Below, piece after piece: positions 36,731 to 48,986 of a stretch of 64,000 bases of DNA. Both the position numbers and the translations under genes were made by a program. This stretch comes from Lepeophtheirus salmonis (taxonomy: Eukaryota; Arthropoda; Copepoda; Siphonostomatoida; Caligidae): NCBI RefSeq assembly GCF_016086655.4, contig NC_052144.2, positions 33,015,896 to 33,079,895 of the forward strand. Direction: 5' to 3'. Position 1 is the stretch's first letter. Each line of letters begins with the position of its first letter. The notes under the pieces are model-generated. The model had not been told where the DNA came from. It saw only the letters and a list, made by a program, of their open reading frames with translations, and searched no databases.

Positions 36731-39192
36731 AATCATTTTACAAATTCTTAGTCTTACAATGTTGAGTTTTGGTTTCCTTTTTCGAACATGCCTAAATTAC
36801 ATATTTACAATTATAACTCAGCAACAAATCCCCAATGTTAGTTTTTTTTTTTCTTTTGTGAGCAACTACAATTGTTCAATCAGGTTTTTAATATATTTGA
36901 ATGTCATAGAAAATGAAGTTTACTACTCAGGAGTTTAGGAAAATAACATTCATTCCTCAGATACACAATTCTAAAAAACACGCCAGCTAAAGAAATATTC
37001 ATTATTTACAATACTAATTATTACTTCTGAAAAAGTTGTTTTTTGAAATGTTGGAGGACTTTGTCCAAAAAATGTTCTTTTGTTAAAAAATGAAAAAAAT
37101 ATTGTTGGAGATCAATGTGTTGAGGTTGTACATAGCTTTCAAGTTATAAATTTTATAATTATTTACATTTTTTGTCCTTTAACATTTCATATAAATAATG
37201 CTAAAGACTAGTATAATATAAATATGTACATGGATGAACAATTTATAAGGTAGTTTATAAAACTAAAAGTTGGTAATCTAAATAATAAAAATATTTTTTC
37301 TCCTTTTGATGATTGGAGAGTGTTTAAACACCATATTTAATAAATATGGAGCCATGGGATATTTTTGTAATATACTTTTTTTACTTAAATATTTAAATCA
37401 CATTATTAACATATTTTATGCATGATTAGATACAAATTGAGCAAATTATTGCTTATAGCACCATTATATATTTATAAACATATGTCTCTGTGGCTTTTCA
37501 AGCCCATGTGTAAAAACAAAAACTATAATTTGTGTGTATGATAATTAAATCTACAAATAAATATTATTATTTTTCTTTCTCACAATTTTATTTACTCAAT
37601 TTTCTTAGTGAAGCTTATAAATTTAAATAGTTTGCAAAAAGCCTAATTTTTTTAAGGATTGGCAGTTATAAAACATAACGTTTGGCGGATTTTAATTATT
37701 TTATATATTAACATTCATACAAGTTTATTATTTGATGAAAAATATAATAATTTTTATTATTCATATTTTGAAGCAGCATTGATAATCAAAGCATTTAACA
37801 GTCTACATATAGTTACAACAAATATGAAAGTTATTACTGTTAGCAAAAAAAAAAAAAAAATTAAAATAAGTTTAAGTATTAAAATTTTAAAAATGATGTA
37901 AAAGTCCAAAGAACAAAACAAAATAATCCCAAAATGTAAATAATATAAATATTTAAAATACAAAAATACAAAAATAGCTTACGGTAATCTTCCCTTTCCT
38001 GACCAAAGCACAGGGGTATAGTATTCGAAAGACTAGCCAATCTAAAATAAAACTATGATTGAAAATGTATATATTTGATTTAGGGAGGTAGGAGGTGTGA
38101 TGATAATAAAATTTCGATTTGTGGAAGAGATAGTCTTTGACTTGTATTCAGAGTGGGGAATATAGGCTTTTCTTATTGTGTAAAATTTAGTTGAGCGTAA
38201 TAGCATCCTTGATGGCATGTTTATGATACAAAGTGATGATCTGACCAAGTCTTTTGATTTTGTATAGATATTTGTCGTTATCTCACAAAGAAGGAAAAAA
38301 TGACACAAACCGACCCTGCATTTTTTTAAAGGACTTGATTGGGTAGTTTATGGAAGGATTACACTTCTTAGATATATACAACACATAAAGTTTATTAAAT
38401 TTCACCATTTACGAACAGTTATGAAAAATGTCATTAATGCTATGACCTTTTTTGACATTTTTCTGATCAATAACAAAAAAAAAGCGAATAAATATAAAGC
38501 AATAATATATACACAGTAATACAAAGTAATTTTTGGGCTTGTAACACAATTCTTAAAACATATGTTTAATAAATTAATTTTTAAATAACTTACAATTAGG
38601 TAGTCAACTGGAAAAAATCGAAAAGGAAGAAGCGCAATACCTACTTTTTTGACTAAAATCAAGGTCTACCTATATAAATTAATAATGAAAAACGATTCCA
38701 TAAGTATACTATAATCATGTAATGCAGATGTAACATTACTTTATATTTAAATGTATGCTAGTGCAATATTTATAAGGGGATAATACTCGTAGCAGTTGAG
38801 AAATTAATATATTATATATATTTTTTATAGGTTCATTAGAAAGCACTCATTGAATATTATTTTATTGCGTTCTTTTTTATTGTCTCTTTATTTATTTTTG
38901 GTAATTAAAATCTATTTAAAAAGACATTAAGATCATAATAATTATATATTACGAAGAGCTTAATTTGTTTTTTCCTTGTGTATTTATTTTTATATTTTTG
39001 ATGGAACAAATATGATTTTTAATGTTTTTTTTTCTATAGATATTATCAGTAATTGTTGTCTTTTCTTCTGCTTTCATAACTGAAAAACAAAAAAAAAATT
39101 ATTTTTTAATTATTATAATTATGGTCTGTCCTCAATTAAAAAAAATATAAATATTGTACAACATTTTAATTTTTAATGATACGCATTTATAA
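36731..39192. other. AT-rich non-coding stretch
   Basis: No gene is supported. Overlapping open frames on both strands around 37,659-37,963 centre on an A-run at about 37,846-37,861 and are low-complexity. Confidence 0.6.
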
Positions 39193-39736
39193 ATATGATC
39201 TGTCAACAAAAGGCAAGACGGATGATTTTTTCAAAATGTGTATCCTTATACAAATTAGAGTTAATTTCTTTCAATAAAATAAATTTTTATTAAACCTTTG
39301 GAAAATGAAGCATATTGAACAACATGAAACTGATTTTTTGACAAATTATTGTCCGTTTACATCAAAATATGTGACACTTAAGCAACGGAGAATACTTTTT
39401 CTCAAAATTGAGTCTAAGATTACATTTTTATTTTTGAACAAATTATTTGTAGGTTAATATCAACGCATTATTTTTGTTAACAGATTAGAGGACCCACAAA
39501 TTGAAATTAAATTAACCAAATACGATCTTAAAAATAATAAAATGAGAAATTCATAGATATTAAAAGGCCCATTCGGAGCAAAAATAAGTTTTCTATTTTA
39601 AATAAAGGCCTTGTCCCACAAACAAGAATATAAGGTCTATATTTGTTTATAATATTGGATTATGTGTAAATATGAAGAAAAAAATTATATGAAGGTTTTC
39701 TCCTTCTTTTGATTTTTGTTGTACTATATTTTAAGG
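39193..39736. mobile_element. GTCAACA-type MITE family, copy near 39.2 kb
   Basis: The left end, ATGATCTGTCAACAAAAGGC, pairs with an inverted right end at about 39,700-39,736. Read on the minus strand the right end is ATAGTACAACAAAAATCAAA, including the family's subterminal AATCAAAAGAAGGAGAA. The interior (about 540 bp) is AT-rich without an open frame of interest. Confidence 0.5.
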
Positions 39737-40534
39737 TAGACACACCAAGAATATGCCATCAAACCACATTAAAAAATATTCCTTTTCCTTAAACATTATT
39801 TATTATTAATTATAATACTCCTTTGTCAATAGAACATCTCTCTTTTAACCAAAAATTAATTAATTTTTCAATAAGGCTACTATATAATCTAAAAAAAATA
39901 ATATTTATTGTATTTTAAATAAATGTATAAAAAAATGATTTGTTGGGTATACGATTATTTTCTTCCTTTGGTATTGATTAAAAAAATTATGCTTTTCCTT
40001 AATTAACTATATAAATTGACTTAAAAGTATTTATATATAACATAAAAAATCAAATCTTAATAAATCAAATATGTGGTCTGTATTACAACAACAAGCCAAA
40101 AATAGTTATTCTTGTTCAAAAATGAGTCTATTTTTAATATATGAAATAAATTAATTGAAGTTTTCACAATAAAGTGATCTAAATATTTATTTAAATCCCT
40201 GCAAATCTCACAGAAAAGTCAGGCAAATTTTTGGAATTTAACTAATTCAAATGTATTGGAATGCCGTATCAAAAACCGTAAGGTTTTATGGAACATACGA
40301 AAGCTTTACTGTTTGAAATATAGAAAATATTATAAGATAATCTAATCCCATCTTAAAAAATTAAATATAAATTATAAAACTGATCAAAATATGCGAAAGA
40401 AACATTTGGCTCTTAATATTTATGAATTTAAAAGATGTAGATTTTTCATGTTCTTTTATATTTTTCCACAGATATTTATAAAGATCCTTTATTCAATTAA
40501 TTTAGACATAGGTATGAAAATACACTAAAATAAT

Positions 40535-40846
40535 ATATGTGTGCTGTCAACAAAAAAGCAAGCTATAGATTTTTCCGCAATTAAGTTTGGATTACATTTA
40601 TTTAGAAATTGAAACATTTTATTTGAAAGACTATATAGATATCAATATAAGTATCTCTTATCAAATTAAAGTTATAACTCTACTTAAAATTCTTGAGTGT
40701 CTTAAATCATCCGAAAATTTTGAGAAGAAAGCTTCTAATTGACTTAAATATGTCTATAAAATATAGGAATGTATATATATATGAAATATAAATAACTTTA
40801 GGATTTGTTCTTTCTCTTGATTCTTTTTCTGTTGACCGACCAAATA
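40535..40846. mobile_element. GTCAACA-type MITE family, shortest copy
   Basis: This is a copy of about 310 bp. The left end, ATGTGTGCTGTCAACAAAAA, pairs with an inverted right end at about 40,811-40,846. On the minus strand the right end reads ATTTGGTCGGTCAACAGAAA and then the subterminal AATCAAGAGAAAG. Inside, TTTTATTTGAAAGACTATAT near 40,619 recurs as TTTTATTTGAAAGACCATAT near 47,162. There is no coding capacity. Confidence 0.62.
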
Positions 40847-42053
40847 TTTAGACTAATTTTTAGTACTTTTCATTTTATCCTAGATTTGTTCTTACTTATA
40901 AGGGTTTGCGTGGTATGTTTTTATTGAAGATACTTCCAAATATAAACAAAGTTGGAACTTGTTTAAATGCTTACGTTTTTACTCTCAAATGTTCCATATT
41001 AATCATACGCTATCTACATAATAAATAATTTCAGTTTTTATCCCCATTTTCAACATATTACATCACCATGAATAATAAGATAATTAACTTTGCTCATAAA
41101 GAACAAAGTCTTTGGGAGAAGAATTACAATCAAAATGACTCTATAACCCCCATATAAATCCCTCTTGACTCTGTCATAACTATGCTCTAAGATCCATCAC
41201 ACCCAAGGGATATTCATATAACATTTTTATGTATGTATGTAGCCTTTCATGAACCAAGATGAGAGTAAAGGCCTATTGTGTGAATCAGATGTTATATGCA
41301 AATTAAATGTTTATACAGTACATAATTAACCAAAAAATATTTTATAAGTCTGGGAGTCAAGATGCTTTTATTTGTTGTCTCAAATTGATAATGGTCTTTT
41401 GGAAATGTCTATTTAACTCTTTAGGGACTATAAGATCTAGAGTTATATTTTCTTTTAACTTTTTGATTTTTTTACTCAATGATAAACAAAGTATTTTTTT
41501 TTTTTTTAATTTTCAAAGATTACATATCTAGGTTTCAATTTATTCCTTGTTATCCTGAAGAGTAAAAAGAAAAATAAGTAATTTTATACAAAAAATTATT
41601 TTTCATTCTTATAATTGTTTCCTGAAACATAAATATTTTCTATATTTAAAATAAAAATTAATAAATTGTCTATCATAGTCATAAATTAAGAACTATTCTT
41701 TTTGAGCTTCATACTCACTAAAAATGTTTTTTGATTTTTGTCCGGAAATAATACATAAAAATAGTAAACATGTAACAAATTACTTTTTGATTTGTTAAAG
41801 TTTCTACATCTACCTCTCGTAAATTTAATTATTGGTAGATGGAATGGAATAGATTGAGAAATACTTTGTCGTTGTGATGTTAGACTTGTTTGTAAACTTC
41901 GTATTCGACTTTTGTATTTACCTAGTTTGCTAAAATAATTTTGAATCCAATAATTCCATTCCTTTTGGATAATTTGTTTTTATACAACACAAATATCCAA
42001 GAAATTAAAAAAAAATTCAAATACTAACGACTCCAAGATGATTTTTGATACAA
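40847..42053. other. AT-rich non-coding stretch
   Basis: No gene is supported. The open frame at 41,307-41,531 has no recognisable content and ends in a T-run-derived poly-Phe tract. Confidence 0.6.
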
Positions 42054-43093
42054 TCAATAAGTAACAGTCTTTTGATCCAGAACATCAACACCTCCCATAA
42101 CAGACATGCATCCAGCCTCTATCACAGCCTCCACACGATGTCAAAACTTGGTGCAGGTTGCAACAATATAATCGACGGAAATCTTGGTGCATTGCTTTTT
42201 GATACTGACCTTGAGCTCTTGCACATTTCTTTGTGACGTCTTCCCAACCTTGCTCTCTAAGACACTCCACACACTGAAGTCGAGGGGATTGAGATCAGGA
42301 CTTGGAAGAAGACCACAAGGTATTGTCCTAAACAATCAGCAAAGTGTTCCTTGCGTAAGGTGTGTCTTCAAGGCCGTATGGTTGGGGACACCGTCTTGAA
42401 TCTACACATAGATTTTCTCAGTATAGTTAACACCAGAAAAAGCCAAAGAAAGATATTCCACCTCAGCACCTTATAGTAGGCTTCAACCCTAATTTTCTCA
42501 GTGGACTTGAACAGGAATGGATCCATTTTCTTCCCATCAGAGGCCACGACTCCTAAGCAATTTTTTCAGGCCAGATGTTTAGTCCTAAAGTGCCCTAGAC
42601 TTCCTGAGGTAATGCTGCTATAAATTTGTTGTTTTATGCAGTTCAAAACCTGATCGAGTTGGAAAATCTTCTGCCTGAGACAGTTGACAAATGACTCTTA
42701 AAGTAATGAAATACTTTTTAGCATCTGGCAAGCATTCTGTAGTTGAGCAGATTTAATGTGTCCTTTGACAAAACTCTTAAAGCCGAGGTCGTCATTAACA
42801 GCCCTCCTGAGGGTGATGTCGAACACATTGAACTAGTCATTCAAACTGCGTAAAGATGCTGTTGGATCTTCCTTGAACTTGACCTCCAGGGACTTGAGAA
42901 ATGTTTTATTTCGCTTTAAACCCTTTCCTTCACTTTTTGCATTCCTTTTGACTCATTTTCCAATTTCCTATGCTACCCTGATGTTCCGGAATTTCCTCAC
43001 AGTCACGCCGACAATGTCTGAAATTCTTTTTGTATCAAAATCTGCGTCGAGAAGATCCCAAACCATTTGCCTTTTTGATTCTTGTTCACTCAT
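42054..43093 (-). pseudogene. Near full-length but decayed DD37D-type transposase
   Basis: Minus-strand start ATG at 43,093 gives MSEQESKRQMVWDLLDADFD and a first helix-turn-helix. After a stop it continues with GLKRNKTFLKSLEVKFKEDP and the second DNA-binding domain (FDITLRRAVNDDLGFKSFVK). The first catalytic motif is degraded: LRQKIFQLDQ stands where SDEKIF-type residues are expected. GVVASDGKKMDPFLFKS, IQDGVPNHTA (second Asp) and PSPDLNPLDFSVWSVLESKV (third Asp) follow. The last two Asp are 37 positions apart if one in-frame stop is counted. The tail ends VDVLDQKTVTY with the stop at 42,054-42,056. Several frameshifts and stops are present. Terminal repeats were not recognised. Plus-strand frames at 42,045-42,399 and 42,873-43,136 are shadows. 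Confidence 0.87.
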
Positions 43094-46016
43094 TGTTTGT
43101 CCAATTTTTATTAAATTAAAACAATGCCTAAAATAACAACCCATGTATCGAAATATTACTTAAGATGTCACTTTAATTAGGGCAAAAAAAAAAAAAACTT
43201 AATGACATGGAAAATTTCCATGTTGCACTCGTTACATAAAATAATTATTTAATAAAAATTGTATTGAGGAAGAAATATGGATTATGTATCCATTCCAGAC
43301 CCTATTATTTTCATTCTATCATAGTCAAAAGAGATAAGAAATATATTTTATTAAGCTAAACATCATATTCCCTTCCAAATTTCAAGAAGTTGACATTAAT
43401 GAATAAGCCCGTTTTAAAATGTTGGAAGAAAATCTACATTTTCTTTTTGTGTAAGATAAATAGCTTATTTCCTGAGATGAAATTTATATAACTTTTTTCT
43501 GATTGTATCTCGCAGTCTTTCTCTCTGAAATGAATATAAAAATACTCAATATGATACTATGTATAGATAGCAAGAAGAAATGTCATTTTCAAAACTGACG
43601 TAACATTTATAAAAAAATTTAATGTGGAAGATACCTTCAACTTCTTATAAAATAAGAAATAATTAACTGTAGTTTAGAGGATCCGCATATTTTTTTAAAA
43701 AATAGGAAGTTTTTCATGTAAAACTGACAAAAAAATTTATTAAGATTATTTATTTATTTTTGTAGTATATTAAGTGAAATTGACAAATATTTTGTGCATT
43801 TAAGAAGAGGTTTACAAAAAAAAATATTTTTCGAACCGAATATATATATATATTTTTTTAAATAATATTATTTATTTTTTTCTTTACAATCTAAGTAAAT
43901 AAGTTTTGATGCATACACCAACCTTTCAGATCAAAAATGAGGTGGAGGTAGTCCTGAGTAAATTTAATTTATTAATTTTATTGTTAATAGTTAACTTCTA
44001 CCATACACAGATTCGTACTATCTCATTTTTTGGTTTCATTGACATTATTTGTTTATTTTTATATTGTAGATATGTAAATACATCTCAAAATTTCCCTACA
44101 AACTTTTCAAAGTTACAAAAAATGCAAAATAAAATATTTAATTTAAAAAAAGGATAATTGTATTAAAAAAACCTGACACTATACGAAAAAAAAGTTGAAT
44201 AATTGTTATTAATCAGTGGTAAGTTTTCTAAGAAATTCACATAGACATCTAATGTTTTTTGTTCATTTATTTTAGAGCTTTCCTTTATTAATGTACTAGA
44301 ACTATTACATTTATTTCATAGATAGTGTGGGGGGGACTTTTTTAGAGAGATGGAAGACATTCTATACAAATCAGAAAAGGATTAAAATATGTATATATGC
44401 ATTTTTGATGTTTTAAGAATATTAAAGCATTTGTGAAAGATACAAATGAATTCATGTGTCCTAGCTTAGAGGGTTAAATTATAATTAAAAATTCATATAT
44501 AACCTTGGTGTATAGGTGTTCATTGAAGATTGTTATAATAACAATCTTCATAATTTACAGTGTAGCACTAAATTTATTATGAATTTTTATTATAAATATA
44601 TATTCTACCTTTGATTTAACGAATTAGATATAATAGAAGCTCATATAAAGAAACGGAGAATTAAATGCGAAATTTCTTTTGAAATATGTTTTTTTATTTT
44701 ATAACACCAATAAATCTGGTAAAAACAGAAATGTAAAACTGTAGTAGATAAATCCAAATGTAAATGTCACGGTGATATCATGTCTACATCAAAATTTAAT
44801 ATACATATTTAACTTTTTCCTTAACTATTGTATTGATAATTGATGTGTTAAACTTTAATTACTTCATATATTGAAGCTAGTCTAACCGTTGAATAAAAAA
44901 ATGACGTCCATTATCTGTTGACAAAATAATTTTTAAATTTTATTTCATTTCTTTGAATGGAGCAAAGATACAATGAAAATATCATGTTCTATGTAAATAA
45001 CACTTGTAGGCTTTTATAACGCCTATACATACTCGTAAATGACCTCAATTTTGAATGATAACTCTTTATTGTTTGTAATATTTGAAAATATAAGAGACAA
45101 ATATAATTAATATAGACAACCTTTGTGTCTACAAACAAAATCCTATATCTATTTATAGATATATTGTAGAAAGCCTCTAAGAAATATGTACAAAAAAAGT
45201 TTTTTTCCCTTCTTAGCTAAAGGCTAAAAATTATAGAAGAAGTTTGTGAAGTTGCGCAAGTAGAAAAGAGTTAATGTATATTTATGTTTAGGAATATGAA
45301 ACAGGGGACAGTTGAAACAAGGGGCGGTTACTATTGTCGAGTATCACAAAAGCTATAGGTAATTAAAAAATTTCATCACAATGGTAAAATATAATGTAAA
45401 TTATATTTTCTTTAAAAATGCATTTTTTTCGGAATCATTAACTTTTTAATTCTTTGCTTTTAACTTATATCAATCGAATGACTTACCTGTTTGCTAACAG
45501 TTGATATAATTTTGTCAAAATTTAAAGCAATCTTAGAAAATATAATTAGACATATTTGTAAAGCTCAACATTTGAACGAAGCTCTCATTCAAATAAAATT
45601 TATTAAGAGAAATATTTTTAAATAGATTCCAAGAATAGTTAACATATTTCTTGTTAACATTTTTTGTGTCAATGCTTGGTTTTTGATAAGTTGAGCCAAA
45701 AATAAAAATTTGATGCAGTTCCCCGGTCTCAGTTATATATTCGTACCTCAGTGGTTGTATATGATGAATGAGGTCAGAACAAAAATTTTGTATCAGATGT
45801 TTATTCTTTGATAAGGAGATTATGGATGTATTAGAAGCAGTTTGTACATAAATATGTGAATATAATGTACTCACATTTGAGTGTTTGTTTTTCTTACCTT
45901 CTTTGTTTTATCCCTTTCTAAAAGTATATTTAGGTTAAATTATGTACCTACTTACCTTCAAAATGGTATGTTTGCATGTACTGATACGTATCTACAATTA
46001 AAAAATCGTCAGATCT
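43094..46016. other. AT-rich non-coding stretch
   Basis: No gene is supported. At 44,524-44,550 there is a perfect hairpin: 12-base arms TGAAGATTGTTA and TAACAATCTTCA around TAA. The 113-codon minus-strand frame at 45,533-45,874 is the longest open frame not explained by a transposon or the LRR gene. It has no recognisable features, and a frame of that length is expected about once by chance at this composition. Confidence 0.5.
44524..44550. other. Perfect 12-bp-arm hairpin
   Basis: The arms at 44,524-44,535 and 44,539-44,550 are exact inverted repeats separated by TAA. There is no downstream T-run or flanking gene to give it a role. It could be a relic of a mobile element end. Confidence 0.6.
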
Positions 46017-46440
46017 GGTAAGTCAACATAAAAACATGTTTTGTCCAATTAATTTTTTTACAAAACATATGAATATAACCCAATTTTTAGTCAATTATAG
46101 ACCTTTTATTCAAATGATGGGGATAAATTGAAATACCCAAAAGTGTTAACTATAACTAAGGGCCTTTTATTGATTGATGGTACCTGAATTGGAGGTAATA
46201 TGGTCCACTTTCCATATAATCTATCAATTTCGAACTAATTTACTTTAACAATACATTTTAAATATAGTAAATAGCCAAAAAATGGAAATACGTAGATCAA
46301 TGCATCATGTGCTCGAGAATTTTTTTTTTCCTGAAGTCAATGTGAGTAGATTTGCGTCTTGGTTGTTCCTATAGAAAGATATATACATTATGTATATGGA
46401 CTTCAAAGACAATTCCTAAGTCAGATCAAGTAAATTGTAA
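46017..46440. repeat. GTCAACA-type family, copy near 46.0 kb (one end)
   Basis: The left end, TGGTAAGTCAACATAAAAAC, resembles the family terminus. At 46,347-46,440 a block with TTTGCGTCTTGGTTGTT and GACTTCAAAGACAATTCCTA matches the 35.6 kb copy at an equivalent offset (about 330 versus 350 bases). No right end was found before the next copy begins at about 46,517, so the two may be abutting or nested. Confidence 0.5.
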
Positions 46441-46516
46441 TACTATAATATATACTCATACTAAATCAGTGCAAACTCATCTTCATCTGACTAATTAAAG
46501 AAACAATAAATAAATA

Positions 46517-47375
46517 ATTGTGGCACGTCAACATAGAGACAATCTTGAACAAAAATCAAGAAAACGAGAATAACCCATTTTAATTTTGTTAAACACATTA
46601 TCATACATCCAAATATTTCTTATTCAAATTTATGGAATAATTTAAGATATTCAGGAAATTTAGCTATTGATATTAATTTTTATTTGGTTTGAAAGATTTA
46701 TAACGGTCCCGATATGGTCTTTCAATTAAAATCGATCAGTTTCTGATTCTGTTGCTGTGGCGATCAATTGTGTTTATTTTAAGTATAATTTGCGTCATAC
46801 CTAGATGATTAATAAGAATATTGTTATTTATATATTGAGGATAGTTCGTTGAAAAATAAAAATCTAATCCACACGCAATTTTGAGAAAAGTCAACATTGA
46901 ATTGTATTGGCAGCAACATATTTTTATGGAAATTGACGATAATTTGTTAAAAAATACAAATTTAATACAGACTGATTTTTTAGAAAAATCAGCCTAACTT
47001 TCTTTTGCGTTAACGAGCAACATTTTTCCAAAGTAGAATTTGGATTACATGTGTATTATTTAACTAATTGACGTATATATTCTAATAAGTAAAGTATTAT
47101 GTTGAACTTTTAGAGACATTGGAAATTCTAATTAAATGTTGCAAAAAAATCATTTCATATATTTTATTTGAAAGACCATATCCGGGTTATATAAAGTCAC
47201 ATAAATAAATTAGGTGTTATTTACGATAATAATTTGTTTTGGGATTTTCAACTCATCCCACAAATTTTATAGTGAAGTACATAATTGATCTACAAAATTA
47301 GACTCTATGCATTTATGAAGTATAAAATTAAATAGGTCATTTATCATTTTCTTGACTTTTTTTGTTGACGTACCA
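46517..47375. mobile_element. GTCAACA-type MITE family, long copy with internal inverted repeat
   Basis: The left end, TGTGGCACGTCAACATAGAG, is followed by AAAAATCAAGAAAACGAGAA. It pairs with the inverted right end at about 47,340-47,375, which on the minus strand reads ATATGGTACGTCAACAAAAA and then GTCAAGAAAATGA. Inside, the GAAAGACCATATC motif occurs inverted at about 46,700-46,728 and direct at about 47,160-47,186. The 860-bp copy may therefore be two elements joined head to head. There is no coding capacity. Confidence 0.62.
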
Positions 47376-48710
47376 TATTTCATGTCGGTCATATAGTGTT
47401 TGCTATTATTTTTTTGTAAATAAATTTAAGTCGTTGCTTATAATATGCATAGTTATTTATGAACCACCAACTATTGTAATGAAGTTACTTGCATCCCCTA
47501 AGCAATTATTACTGCTGCCTCTTTTAATCCAGATTCGTTACAAATTATCTATTATAATTGCTTTTCTTTTATGAGGAGAGTGTAAAAAATGATTATAAAA
47601 GATACAAATATTTGTTTTATGAAACTGCATCAAGTATTAATTAACTATTTGTTTTTGCCTTTGTTCACTTTAAAACTGTAAGTAAATAAACATTTTATTT
47701 TGAATTAATTTGCTTTGAATATTTATATACTATTTGCATTTTAACGAAATATAATTTTATTTTTACAATTATGCATAAACAATTAATTTTAATTTACTGA
47801 AACCTTGGAAACTTTTATGCATGAATATAGTACAGTAAGTGTTTAACTTTTAAGTTTGAGCGATATATATTTTCACGTTCCTTATTTATATTTTTCTTAG
47901 AATAAATGAGTAAGGTCTTTCGGAGGCGTCATAGTTTTTTTCTTAATCCCGATAGTCCACAGATGTAGTCCAAACCCTCCTAATACTTGTGAAAATACAA
48001 TGATTTATCAATAATGATACATTAAATTTATTTTCCATTCCTATTTCAAGATTTGATAAAAAAAATTTTATTGACGTCAAATGATTTAGCTAAATTTCAT
48101 TTTACATTGGCTTTATTTTTCTTTATTTAAACCTCATCGCTGACTACAATATCAAGATAGAAAAATTAACTATGATACATGATAAACCGTACCCAAATAA
48201 ATATTGAAGTGAGCATATGTTTATCATTCAAGATATTGAAGACAATACGGATATAGAATTTTCATAGGCTAAGATCATTCTTTATTCAAAAAGATATGAG
48301 GAAGTAGACAATAATATATAATATTTTATTCTTTTCACTTCACAATCATTATTTAAAAAAATATTTCTCATAATATGTAGCTAAAAGTAAGTGTTTTAAA
48401 ATTTATACCGTACGTTTCTACATTCAAAAACTTTAAAATCCTAATTTAAACACATAATTGAAGCCCTCCATGTACTAAGGATGAAGTCAAATACATATGT
48501 ACTTGTTTTAAATGTCATTTAGTCCTATAGTTTAGTACTTATACTTAAGTATTTATAAAAAAAGAGCAATAATACTTGGTTTAAAAAGAGGAAACTTATA
48601 AATACTTGAGTACTTTCGACTGAAATTATTTCGTGAAATAATCTTGTTGTTTTTTAGAAAATAATATATTTTTTATTTGTAATATGTACTTTAAATAAAT
48701 AAATATTGAT

Positions 48711-48986
48711 ATAGGGAGACTTGGAATACAATCTAAAATTGCTAATGATTTTTTGAAAGATGATAAGCGTTTTCAATCTGACAACATAACTGTGTTGAAT
48801 GACCAGCTTAACATAATTAAATATGTCATTTTATGTACGGAAAACAAGTTGTCTTCATTGCAAAAAATTCCTGGGATAATTTCCATTAATTTACTTCCTT
48901 TAAAAGTGGACAATCTCATAAAATGGGACTTAGACAAAACAATATATTGTTGTTTGTACTTTCTCTTATACTTAAAATTTCAATGA
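48711..48986 (+). other. Unidentified open frame, possible exon
   Basis: An open frame beginning right after an ATAG (a possible splice acceptor within the run) reads GRLGIQSKIANDFLKDDKRF, continues QSDNITVLNDQLNIIKYVIL and ends with a stop at 48,984-48,986. Its use of polar and charged residues is more protein-like than neighbouring frames. I recognise no domain, and there is no clear polypyrimidine tract before it. It could be an exon, a degenerate mobile-element fragment or chance. Confidence 0.2.

Noticed and set aside
42873..43136. 87-codon plus-strand open frame
   Set aside because: It is antisense to the N-terminal half of the 42 kb transposase pseudogene.
45533..45874. 113-codon minus-strand open frame as a gene
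   Set aside because: A rough estimate from the stop-codon frequency at this base composition predicts about one frame this long per 64 kb by chance. It has no domain, signal or splice evidence.
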